A stretch of DNA of 18,811 bases, taken from positions 1 through 18,811 of the forward strand of contig CAYYOS010000033.1 of assembly GCA_964473355.1 (NCBI GenBank). Reading direction: 5' to 3'. This DNA comes from CAYYOS01 sp964473355. Its GTDB lineage: Bacteria > Pseudomonadota > Gammaproteobacteria > Burkholderiales > REEB80. A program made the position numbers and the translations under genes. The notes beneath the pieces were generated by a model. The model ran no database searches, was not told the DNA's origin, and saw nothing but the letters and a program-made list of their open reading frames with translations. Of the stretch, positions 1 through 7,000 are shown in pieces. Position 1 is the stretch's first letter. Each line of letters starts with the position of its first letter.

Positions 1-2646
1 GACTACGCCGCCGCGGTAATCCAGTTTAAAAATGCTGCGCAAAAAAATCCCGCCGATGCAGAGGCGCGCTATCTCTTGGCCACGGCATACATAGAGGCGG
101 GAAATTTCCCAGCCGCCGAAAAGGAACTGCGTCAGGCCAAACAATTTAAGTTTGACGCTGCCAAGATATCCGCTACCCTTGGGAAAGCCTTACTGCACCA
201 AACCAAGTTTCGCGAGTTACTGGACGAAATTCAGCCGGAACCGGGCTATGCGGCGTTGGAATTAGCAGAAATTTTCGTTAGTCGCGGCTTAGCTTATCTG
301 GCTATCGCGCAATATGCGGAGGCCCGCGCCAGCTTTCAGCAAGCGCAAAAACTTGCGCCGCAACTGGCCAGCGCGGATTTAGGAATGGTGCAAGTTTTGG
401 CCAGTGAAAGGAAGTTTGCCGAAGCATTAGCGCTAAACAAGCAAGTTCTCGCTAAACATCCCGCGTATGAATTGGCCTGGGGGGTGCAAGCCGACCTTTT
501 AGCCGGTCAGCCGCAATTGGAACAGGCCGTGGCCGCTTATCGGAAAGCGATTGAATTGGAGCCGCGGTACTTTATGGCCCACGCCAAATTGGCGTCGCTG
601 TTATTGGATATGCAGCAACTCGATAAAGCTCAGCTCGAGGTGGAAGAACTAAAAAAAATTTCCCCCGCCCATTATTTAACCCACCATCTGCAAGCGCGCA
701 TTCATTTTCTAAAGCGTAATTATGCGGCGGCGGAGGAATCGATCCAGAATGCCTTAAAAAGCGACGCCAACCATCCGCCCAGCCTGCTGCTAGCGGGCGC
801 CATTGCACATGCGCGAGGCTCTAATGAGCAGGCAGAGAAACACCTCTCGGCCGTGCTGGCCAACTATCCTAGCCACACCTACGCCCGCAAATTACTGGCT
901 GCCGTGCAATTGAAACTCGGTAGGGCGCAAACTGCGGTGGCCACGCTGAATCCGCTTGTCGATCAGGCAGCACCTGATTCAGGTGCACTGCTGCTAGCGG
1001 GCGAGGCCTATCGTCTTCAAGGTGACAACGCCAAGGCCGTAGAGTATTTGGAAAAAGCGGCGACTATTGATCCTAGGAATGCACTGATACAAACGCAACT
1101 GGGCTTAAGTTATATGGCGGCGGGGGATAATCAAGCCGCAGTGGCTAAGCTGGGCGAAGCTTCTACACTCGATCCCGAGCAGCACAAGGCCGATACCATG
1201 CTTGTCATGTCGCATCTTAATCGCAAAGAATATGACAAAGCGCTCGCGGCGGTGGATGCCCTGGAAAAGAAACTAAAAAATAGTCCGCTTACGCATTCCC
1301 TGCGCGGCACCGCTTATTTTGGAAAAAACGATTTTGCCAATGCGCGCGCCAATTTCGAGCAGGCGCTAGCAATCAATCCGGCTTTTTTCCCTGCCGCCGC
1401 AAGTCTGGCCCAACTTGATCTGCGTGACAAAAAACCCGATATCGCGCAAAAACGTTTTGAGCGAGTCTTGGAGGAAGACAAAAATAATTTGTCAGCCATG
1501 ATGGCCCTGGCAAAATTAGCCTCCGCTAAAAAATCAGAAAAGGAATACGTTGCTTGGTTACAAAAAGCCATGAAGGCGCACCCAAAAGCGATGGCGCCAC
1601 GCTCTGCCCTTGCTGGCTACTATTTGTCCAAAGACCAACCCCAACCGGCGTTGGCTCTGGCTAATGAAACGGTTAACGCTAACCCCGACAACCCGGAAGC
1701 GCTGAATATGTTAGGAGCAACGCAAATGGCGGCCGGCGACAAAGCCAACGCCATCGCTACATTTACTAAGCTAGCGCGGCAGGCAGATCAGTCGGCCCAC
1801 GCCCACCAACTGTTAGCGATGGCGCTCATTGCCGATAAAAAATTTAGCGAGGCACGCGCGGCCTTACAAAAAGCCTTGCAGTTACAGCCGGACAACATAC
1901 AAAGTCAAAATACTTTAATTACTTTAGAGCTAACCCAAAATAAACCGGATGCGGCGCTGAAGGTTGCCCGGCAAATGCAAGCTCGCCACCCGGAATCTCC
2001 GGTAGGCTTTGAACGCGAAGGCGATGTTCAGGTTGCCCAGAAACAGTTTCCCGCGGCGCTTAAGGCATATAAATTGGCGCTGGATAAGGGGGCGAGTACG
2101 CCGGGCTTTATTAAATTCCACCGTGCCCACGTGATTGCTAACCAAACTGCGATGGCCGATCAGCTACTTAACGATTGGCTAAAACAGCACGCCGCTGATA
2201 AAGCGGCCCTGGCCTATGCCGCGGATTATTACGTTTTTCGTGGGCAAAACAAAGCGGCGATAGCCATCTATGAAAACGTCTTGCGGGGCGCGCCGGATAA
2301 TGCGGTGGCATTAAATAATCTCGCCGCCTTATACCAACGTGAACGAGATAGCCGAGCCCTGCCGACGGCGGAGCAAGCATTGAAATTGGCTCCGAATAAT
2401 CCCAGTGTTCAGGATACGGTAGGGTGGATATTGGTTGAACAAGGTCAAGCCCAACGGGGCTTGCCTTTATTGCGCGGGGCAGCGACCAAAGCGCCCACCG
2501 TGCCCAGCTTTCAATATCATTATGCGGTGGCTTTGGCGAAGGCCGGGGACAAGCTTGAAGCGCGAGCCGTGCTTGAAAAGCTTTTAGCCCAGCCGGCCAA
2601 TTTCCCCGAGGCAGAAGCCGCCAAAGCACTGTTAAGGGGTTTGTAA
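1..2646 (+). CDS. prsT: PEP-CTERM system TPR-repeat protein (PrsT-like), 5' truncated
   Basis: The reading frame is open from base 1 and ends at TAA 2644-2646, giving about 881 residues; the start codon and any lipoprotein signal lie outside the window. Nearly the whole protein is built of roughly 34-residue tetratricopeptide repeats, seen as recurring A-Y/F-x-x-A-x-x-x-x-x-x-A-L-x-L-x-P patterns such as KAVEYLEKAATIDP and EARAALQKALQLQP. It is rich in Ala, Lys and Gln and has no enzyme motif. Length and composition fit PrsT, a TPR protein of about 900 residues found with the XrtA exosortase and exopolysaccharide loci of Gram-negative bacteria, presumably a periplasmic or outer-membrane scaffold. 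The convergent PEP-CTERM gene downstream supports this. Another long TPR protein cannot be excluded because the N-terminus is missing. Confidence 0.82.
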   Translation, partial: DYAAAVIQFKNAAQKNPADAEARYLLATAYIEAGNFPAAEKELRQAKQFKFDAAKISATLGKALLHQTKFRELLDEIQPEPGYAALELAEIFVSRGLAYLAIAQYAEARASFQQAQKLAPQLASADLGMVQVLASERKFAEALALNKQVLAKHPAYELAWGVQADLLAGQPQLEQAVAAYRKAIELEPRYFMAHAKLASLLLDMQQLDKAQLEVEELKKISPAHYLTHHLQARIHFLKRNYAAAEESIQNALKSDANHPPSLLLAGAIAHARGSNEQAEKHLSAVLANYPSHTYARKLLAAVQLKLGRAQTAVATLNPLVDQAAPDSGALLLAGEAYRLQGDNAKAVEYLEKAATIDPRNALIQTQLGLSYMAAGDNQAAVAKLGEASTLDPEQHKADTMLVMSHLNRKEYDKALAAVDALEKKLKNSPLTHSLRGTAYFGKNDFANARANFEQALAINPAFFPAAASLAQLDLRDKKPDIAQKRFERVLEEDKNNLSAMMALAKLASAKKSEKEYVAWLQKAMKAHPKAMAPRSALAGYYLSKDQPQPALALANETVNANPDNPEALNMLGATQMAAGDKANAIATFTKLARQADQSAHAHQLLAMALIADKKFSEARAALQKALQLQPDNIQSQNTLITLELTQNKPDAALKVARQMQARHPESPVGFEREGDVQVAQKQFPAALKAYKLALDKGASTPGFIKFHRAHVIANQTAMADQLLNDWLKQHAADKAALAYAADYYVFRGQNKAAIAIYENVLRGAPDNAVALNNLAALYQRERDSRALPTAEQALKLAPNNPSVQDTVGWILVEQGQAQRGLPLLRGAATKAPTVPSFQYHYAVALAKAGDKLEARAVLEKLLAQPANFPEAEAAKALLRGL

Positions 2647-3034
2647 CGCTTTCGAGTAAGGCCCCTCCAATACCTTTGAACGGCTATGGCACCGCGCTAA
2701 TACCAGGCCCCAAGCGCCCCTGGAAGCCGAGTTATTCCAGTTCTGGTTAGAAAGGCGCGCCTACCCTACCCACCGGCAAAAACCCCCGCCATTCTAATCC
2801 AGGAAGCAAAGCGCACTGTGAACCGGGACGGAACACCTAGGCTTGTTCTCTCCCCGGGAACAGTGGAATCCTATCGCTACCCCCTGGAGGGGTGCCTAGC
2901 TTGCGGAAATGACGCTGGGAAACGTGCCTCGTTAACGAGAACTGGAATTACTTCTCTGACATGTAAAGGTTCTCGACTCTGGCTATAGGCGGGCGCTCCA
3001 GGCGCTATTCCCATCGAATAGGAGCGCCAAAAAC
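2647..3034. other. geneless spacer downstream of the TPR gene
   Basis: This stretch of nearly 400 bases holds no convincing gene on either strand. It contains small palindromes: CTCGTTAACGAG at 2928-2939, and an interrupted hairpin formed by GGCGCTCC (2992-2999) and GGAGCGCC (3021-3028), with inner arms TATTC (3006-3010) and GAATA (3016-3020). The segment GGCGCT is also duplicated in tandem at 2992-2997 and 3001-3006. None of these is followed by a T-run, so they are not obvious terminators. No RNA gene was recognised. Confidence 0.5.
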
Positions 3035-3064
3035 AAAAAACCCCAACCTTGGTTGGGGTTTTTT
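3035..3064. terminator. bidirectional rho-independent terminator
   Basis: CCCCAACC (3041-3048), TT, and GGTTGGGG (3051-3058) form a GC-rich stem with an effective CTTG loop. It is preceded by AAAAAA (3035-3040) and followed by TTTTTT (3059-3064), so it has a U-tract on either strand. It lies between the convergent TPR gene (+) and PEP-CTERM gene (-), about 20 bases past the stop of the latter, and probably ends both transcripts. Confidence 0.9.
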
Positions 3065-3083
3065 GATAAAAGATTACTACTTG

Positions 3084-3905
3084 TTAGGCTGCGTGCGCTT
3101 TACGCTTGCGGCGTAAGAAAGCACCCATACCGATCAAGCCTAAACCCAATAAGGACATGCTGGCAGGCTCTGGAACGCGGAAAGAAGCGTTACCGGAACC
3201 GATAATCCGGCCATCCACGAAGCTAACAGGGGGTGGCGCAACGCCGCTAACTTGCGTATTCACACCATTCAAGTCACCCTGAATAATGGAGCCGGAAAAC
3301 GCTTGGCCCCCCCAAACGGTGTTGTCGTAGGAGGTAACCCGGAACAATACGTCGAAATCACCCGCCGCCAACCCGCCGAAAACGTGGAAACCGCCCGTAT
3401 CTAATACGCCGGTTAATATGAGTCTGTCATCAGCAAGGTTTCCGGTGCGAGTTTTGGATTCGTTGCCGCCGCCTGCACCGACCGTAAAGGTGTTGGAGCT
3501 GGTGTCCATGTTGTCATCAATGTAAATACTGACATTGAATGTGTTGAAGGTGCCATTAATACCGCCAGCCCCGTTTGGCGCGGTGTTTCCGGTACCGTCA
3601 AAAACGGCGTACAACTGATAAGCGGTGCCTAGGCCAGTACCTGTTTCAGGCGGGCCGCCTAAGGTATCACGGAAGGTTCCAAAAAAGCCGACACCGGTTT
3701 CAGAGAAGGTGTTTAGGACCTGGTCAACTTCGGACTCATAGGAGAAGTCAATATAGCTAGAGGTAAAATTACCCCCGCCGAAGGCTGTAGCGTTAAACGT
3801 GAATGGTTCGGCGGCAAAAGAAAAGCCGGGAACGTGACCCGCGTAGACCGGCAATGACAAGCCGGCTAGCAACAGGCTGGTTAAAATCTTATTTTTTGCT
3901 TTCAT
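3084..3905 (-). CDS. secreted PEP-CTERM sorting-domain protein (possibly PepA-like)
   Basis: A 273-residue exported protein. The ATG at 3905 is preferred because AGAGGAG sits six bases upstream and a typical signal peptide begins there (MKAKNKILTSLLLAGLSLPVYA, cleavage expected after VYA near residue 22). An upstream in-frame extension to 3983 would bury the signal peptide and overlap the sigma-54 promoter. The mature part is rich in Gly, Thr, Asn and Phe, without cysteine, and predicted to be mostly beta. The C-terminus is a classic exosortase signal: VPEPAS, then a hydrophobic helix (LLGLGLIGMGAFL), then a basic cluster (RRKRKAH). Such proteins are cleaved by exosortase and displayed on the surface or released into the exopolysaccharide matrix. 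The Y-x-L-Y-A-x-F segment followed by a V-x-I-Y-I-D-D segment is reminiscent of the flocculation protein PepA, but this is only a resemblance by eye. Confidence 0.9.
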   Translation of the reverse strand: MKAKNKILTSLLLAGLSLPVYAGHVPGFSFAAEPFTFNATAFGGGNFTSSYIDFSYESEVDQVLNTFSETGVGFFGTFRDTLGGPPETGTGLGTAYQLYAVFDGTGNTAPNGAGGINGTFNTFNVSIYIDDNMDTSSNTFTVGAGGGNESKTRTGNLADDRLILTGVLDTGGFHVFGGLAAGDFDVLFRVTSYDNTVWGGQAFSGSIIQGDLNGVNTQVSGVAPPPVSFVDGRIIGSGNASFRVPEPASMSLLGLGLIGMGAFLRRKRKAHAA

Positions 3906-3978
3906 GTGGCACTCCTCTAAAATTAATATGCTGCTGCTGGGTACGTCAATTATATGGAAAAGTCTGTAGCGACACTTA

Positions 3979-3994
3979 AGCAATCACCATGCCT
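3979..3994 (-). promoter_or_regulatory. sigma-54 (-24/-12) promoter of the PEP-CTERM gene
   Basis: Read on the minus strand the site is AGGCATGGTGATTGCT. It matches the RpoN consensus TGGCAYRNNNNTTGCW except for the first base, with the invariant GG and GC separated by the required ten bases. The predicted transcription start is near 3968, giving a leader of about 63 bases with a strong ribosome binding site. PEP-CTERM genes in related bacteria are known to be controlled by the PrsK/PrsR two-component system together with RpoN, so the position makes sense. Confidence 0.75.
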
Positions 3995-4026
3995 AACAAA
4001 AATAATTATTAAAATCAATAAGTTAA

Positions 4027-4046
4027 CCTTATACGTGCGTATTGGG
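4027..4046. promoter_or_regulatory. palindrome upstream of the sigma-54 promoter, possible activator site
   Basis: The sequence CC-TT-ATACG-TG-CGTAT-TG-GG is an interrupted palindrome whose centre lies about 68 bases upstream of the predicted start near 3968. Position and symmetry suit an enhancer-binding protein dimer such as PrsR. There is no known binding consensus behind this call. Confidence 0.25.
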
Positions 4047-4091
4047 TGGCGGCAACTGTAAAAAAATGCGACATAAATATTAAATCACACC

Positions 4092-5186
4092 TTACTTATT
4101 GGCGTGATCGTGGCTGGTCTGTGGTTGCAGCAAAGCCGCCAGAGGTTTTCTTCTAGAGCGTGACGCAGGCGCCGTACCATGGCCGATCCGGCCTAGAAAA
4201 ACAACGGCGGCGGCGTCTACACCCCAGTGCGTTTTTAAACCGTCCCATATCGTTTTTGCCAAGCTCGCGGCACGCCGGTTTTGCGTAAAAAAGCGCTCCT
4301 CGCGGGCATACCTGGCAAAAATTAGCGGCGTCATTTCTGGCTGCATCATTAACCCTAGGCTAGTCGCCGTTAGCCAAAACCGTTGCAGGCCACGTCCGGC
4401 TTCGACGTAATCGTCCAAGGACTGCGGCTCACGCGGCGCTTGCAACCTAAAGTGGGCGGCGCACGTCAGAGCTGGCACGAAATCTAATTGTATGCGTGGC
4501 ATGACTGTGCCCATCAGGTAAGTATTGAAGAATTGTACGCGTTCCCAGCGCTGCATTACCCAGGACATTAACTTAAGGGTGAAGGGGTCTAAACCGATCG
4601 CCGCATCGGGCACCTTGTCTTCGCTAAAACGCTGGCGCCAATCAATGACGTTAATATGCACTTGGTACGCCTCCTGGGTGATGAGACGAATTTTAGCGCT
4701 GCGAAATAAGAGGCGGGCCATGGCCCAGCGCCCTGACCACCCCTCATGCCAATGAACTAGGAAAGGTGCCGCGGCTGCTTCTAGTGTGGTTTTTTGCTCT
4801 GCGGTAAGGGGCTCTGTGGAAAGGGGGCGGCGCTGCACGCTGCGCGTTGTGATGTGGGCCAGCAACGGACTTGGCAAGACAGCGCCGTCCGGTGCAAATT
4901 TGACGTCAAAAATGGGGCGATCTTCCGAGGAGTCCCGGCGCCGTTCGACTTTTACGCGCAAACCGTGGCCAGATGCCGCAACCATGATGGTTTCCAGTAG
5001 CGCGCCAAGGGCCATTTGGCTGGGATGACCGTCTAAATCGTAAACGCAATGCGTTCGGGTATCGTGGCCGTAAACAATAAGCTGGTCATCACTGACGATT
5101 TCGAAACGCCACGGTTGAGTATTGTCTCCACTTGGAGCCCAGCGAGCCAAGTCTAAGATCTGCTCTATAGTCCGCACCGAACCCAT
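4092..5186 (-). CDS. nitroreductase-family flavoprotein, MoeY-like
   Basis: A 364-residue protein. Its N-terminus carries the FMN-binding signature of the nitroreductase fold, R15-W-A-P-S-G-D-N22-T-Q-P-W26-R-F. A later helix (GRGLQRFWLTATSLGLMMQP, around residues 265-284) resembles the G-x-x-x-Q-x-x-x-L-x-A-x-x-x-G-x-x-x-x-P segment of the family. The tail around GRIGHG ... P..RSRRKPLAALL matches the ending of proteins often named molybdopterin biosynthesis protein MoeY, a label without a firm biochemical basis. It probably uses FMN and NAD(P)H or oxygen to reduce or oxidise a small molecule. The start follows the ThiF-like stop by four bases, and no clear ribosome binding site is visible, so translation is probably coupled. 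It is longer than simple nitroreductases (about 200 residues). The substrate is unknown. Confidence 0.8.
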   Translation of the reverse strand: MGSVRTIEQILDLARWAPSGDNTQPWRFEIVSDDQLIVYGHDTRTHCVYDLDGHPSQMALGALLETIMVAASGHGLRVKVERRRDSSEDRPIFDVKFAPDGAVLPSPLLAHITTRSVQRRPLSTEPLTAEQKTTLEAAAAPFLVHWHEGWSGRWAMARLLFRSAKIRLITQEAYQVHINVIDWRQRFSEDKVPDAAIGLDPFTLKLMSWVMQRWERVQFFNTYLMGTVMPRIQLDFVPALTCAAHFRLQAPREPQSLDDYVEAGRGLQRFWLTATSLGLMMQPEMTPLIFARYAREERFFTQNRRAASLAKTIWDGLKTHWGVDAAAVVFLGRIGHGTAPASRSRRKPLAALLQPQTSHDHANK

Positions 5187-5190
5187 ATAT

Positions 5191-6063
5191 TTACTTATTG
5201 CCTGCGTATAATGGCGCCAGCTGGCGGGTCACCAAAAAAATGGCCAGGCGCTGTACAGGGTGTTTGTAGCCACCCGGCCGCCAGGTGCGAACCAGTTTAT
5301 TGCGATACGCATCAAATTGAAAAGCGTAGGGTGCCGCCCAAACTTTTCCCCGCTTTAAGAGGATTTTTAGGGCTTCGGTCACTGCCATGCCGGCACACAG
5401 CTGACATGCCATAAAGGTAGAGGGGCCGCGCCGTTCCGCCAGGTCGACCGAGCCGGGGTCCACCAAATAAGAGCGATGCAACCCACGTGGGGATAGCCCG
5501 ACTAGAAAGCGTATCGCCTTCTCCAGTTCCGGCCGTTCACCCCAGCCGAAATACTCCTCGAACGACATTTCGCCGGGCATAAAATTCAGCAGGGCAGCAC
5601 TCATCCCCAACGGTGCCGCCGTTACGGCCGGGATGCGCATTTCCCGGCAGGCCGCAAAAGTGTCCGCGCGCGCCTCAAAGGCAAAAAAATCCAAGGCATC
5701 CAGATACACGTCCACGCCATCTAAAAACTGCGGCAAATTTTCTTTGCTTACTGCGCCAAAAACCTCAATTTCCACTTCGGGGTTAATATCTTTTGCCAGT
5801 GCAAGCATCACCTCGGTTTTTGGGCGATTAAGCGCAGATAGGGTGGCACCCACTTGACGATTAAAATTAACCAGGTCGAAGTTATCAAAATCCGCGATGC
5901 GGAAACGCGTCACACCTAAACGAATTAAGGTAATTAAATAATTTCCGCCCGCGCCGCCCAAACCGGCGATGGCGACACGTTTATTTTTAAGTTGCGATTG
6001 TTCTGCTTGAGTTACCCAACCGATATTGCGAGAGAATGCTCGCTCATAATTAAACTCAGACAT
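5191..6063 (-). CDS. ThiF/MoeB/HesA (E1-like) family adenylyltransferase
   Basis: A 290-residue protein with the E1-like adenylation fold. It has a glycine-rich nucleotide loop GLGGAGG at 34-40, the D58-x-D60 strand end, and then N66-x-N68-R69-Q70, which matches the D..N.NRQ signature of ThiF and MoeB. RPKTEVM follows as the conserved lysine region, and DALDFFAFEAR corresponds to the D-x-x-D-N segment. Family members activate a carboxylate with ATP, usually the C-terminus of a ubiquitin-like sulfur carrier. The usual pair of CxxC zinc motifs is not evident: a CQLC lies where other members have the late hydrophobic helix, and no matching second pair follows. No ThiS- or MoaD-like gene is nearby. 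It sits between the acyl amino acid synthases and the nitroreductase on one strand, so a small-molecule carboxylate is a possible substrate. That last step is inference. Confidence 0.85.
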   Translation of the reverse strand: MSEFNYERAFSRNIGWVTQAEQSQLKNKRVAIAGLGGAGGNYLITLIRLGVTRFRIADFDNFDLVNFNRQVGATLSALNRPKTEVMLALAKDINPEVEIEVFGAVSKENLPQFLDGVDVYLDALDFFAFEARADTFAACREMRIPAVTAAPLGMSAALLNFMPGEMSFEEYFGWGERPELEKAIRFLVGLSPRGLHRSYLVDPGSVDLAERRGPSTFMACQLCAGMAVTEALKILLKRGKVWAAPYAFQFDAYRNKLVRTWRPGGYKHPVQRLAIFLVTRQLAPLYAGNK

Positions 6064-6154
6064 TGGCTCAGTTATCGCAGTGGTAGGTTAAATATCGCCG
6101 GGCTAAAGGAAGGGGGCTGCATCAATGTTCCGTGCTAACACTAGGGTGACGGAA

Positions 6155-6928
6155 TTAATTTCCTTGAATCAAGCGATTGGTTATGCCCAGCTCTTCTTTT
6201 TGCGAAAAGAAATACGGATAGAGTGATTTTTCTCCCGCATCCCTTTTGGTACCGCCACCAAGCTCAAATATTTTTCGCTCGGCGTACTCTAAGGTTAAGC
6301 GCAGGAGTACCGCGGGCGCGTTAACCCTTGGGCAATTCTTCTCTTCCCCCCACTGCTCGAACCCCAACATTTTTTTATAAAAAAGGGCGTGGCGCGGATT
6401 TATTTCAATAACAAAATCGGTGCAATGGTGGATGTTATGTCCGTAAATGTAGGCAATGTGGAAAAGCGAGGCGAGCACTTTTTTGGATCGTATACTTTGA
6501 TCGACCGCTAACCGGGTCAATTCACAAATTACGCGATTTTCTTGACGCAGCCGGTCGATCTCGGTTTTATACATGGCGTCGGTTAAGAGCCCGACTTCGG
6601 AATCGAAACCCAGTGTTAAGGTACCAACCAAGGCTTCATTGGCCACCGCCACCAATGTAATACGATTGGGTATAGCGTCGGGCGCGTTAGCGGTCTCGTA
6701 GCCACGCCAGGAATACATTTTATTTATTAAAAGACTGGCGGAATCGCGGCGGTTTTCGTTGGTGGCTAAGCGGATTTTAAACTCTTGCTGAGCGCCAGCA
6801 ATCGGGAGGGTGTCGATGCCATCTTGCTCTAACGATAAGGCTCGCAAGGTATGCGGCGTCTGGAACGAAGAGCCAACAATAGTCCGCTCCCACAAGTCCG
6901 CCCCCGAGCCCACCGCGTGTTGTGCCAT
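6155..6928 (-). CDS. long-chain N-acyl amino acid synthase, FeeM family (copy 1)
   Basis: A 257-residue protein with the GNAT-like FeeM fold. Recognisable family blocks are KMYSWRGY (70-77), PNRITLVA (87-94), GTLTLGFDS (102-110), ELTRLAVD (136-143), VLASLFHIAY (151-160), the FVIEINPRHALFYKKMLGF block (172-190), CPRVNAPAVLLRL (199-211) and YPYFF (237-241). Family members transfer an acyl chain from acyl-ACP to the amine of an amino acid, giving long-chain N-acyl amino acids. The start is ATG 6928 (TAGG six bases upstream); GTG 6931 directly before it is an alternative. A weak -10-like TATACT lies at 6963-6968. The gene is a clear paralogue of the next gene upstream, and 91 bases separate it from the ThiF-like gene downstream. 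The amino acid used cannot be read from the sequence. Confidence 0.85.
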   Translation of the reverse strand: MAQHAVGSGADLWERTIVGSSFQTPHTLRALSLEQDGIDTLPIAGAQQEFKIRLATNENRRDSASLLINKMYSWRGYETANAPDAIPNRITLVAVANEALVGTLTLGFDSEVGLLTDAMYKTEIDRLRQENRVICELTRLAVDQSIRSKKVLASLFHIAYIYGHNIHHCTDFVIEINPRHALFYKKMLGFEQWGEEKNCPRVNAPAVLLRLTLEYAERKIFELGGGTKRDAGEKSLYPYFFSQKEELGITNRLIQGN

Positions 6929-6980
6929 CACCAGCCTATACCATTAAATGTTGTTAATTATTAGTATAGCGCTTTTTTTT

Positions 6981-7000
6981 AAAGAAAAGCCTGCTTTTTC
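6981..7000 (-). terminator. weak terminator-like hairpin after acyl amino acid synthase copy 2
   Basis: On the minus strand AAAAGC (6998-6993), AG, GCTTTT (6990-6985) is followed by CTTT. It lies immediately after the stop codon of the upstream synthase. The stem is AT-rich and the tail short, so partial read-through into copy 1 is likely. Confidence 0.3.

Noticed and set aside
2168..2629. Open frame of 153 codons on the minus strand inside the TPR gene
   Set aside because: It is antisense to a well-supported repeat protein, and its translation has no recognisable domain.
3906..3983. N-terminal extension of the PEP-CTERM gene to 3983
   Set aside because: It would place 26 residues before a clear signal peptide, ignore the strong AGAGGAG site, and overlap the sigma-54 promoter.
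5191..6063. Assignment as thiF or moeB of thiamine or molybdopterin synthesis
   Set aside because: The zinc cysteines are not evident, no carrier gene is present, and the neighbours are FeeM enzymes; only the superfamily is supported.
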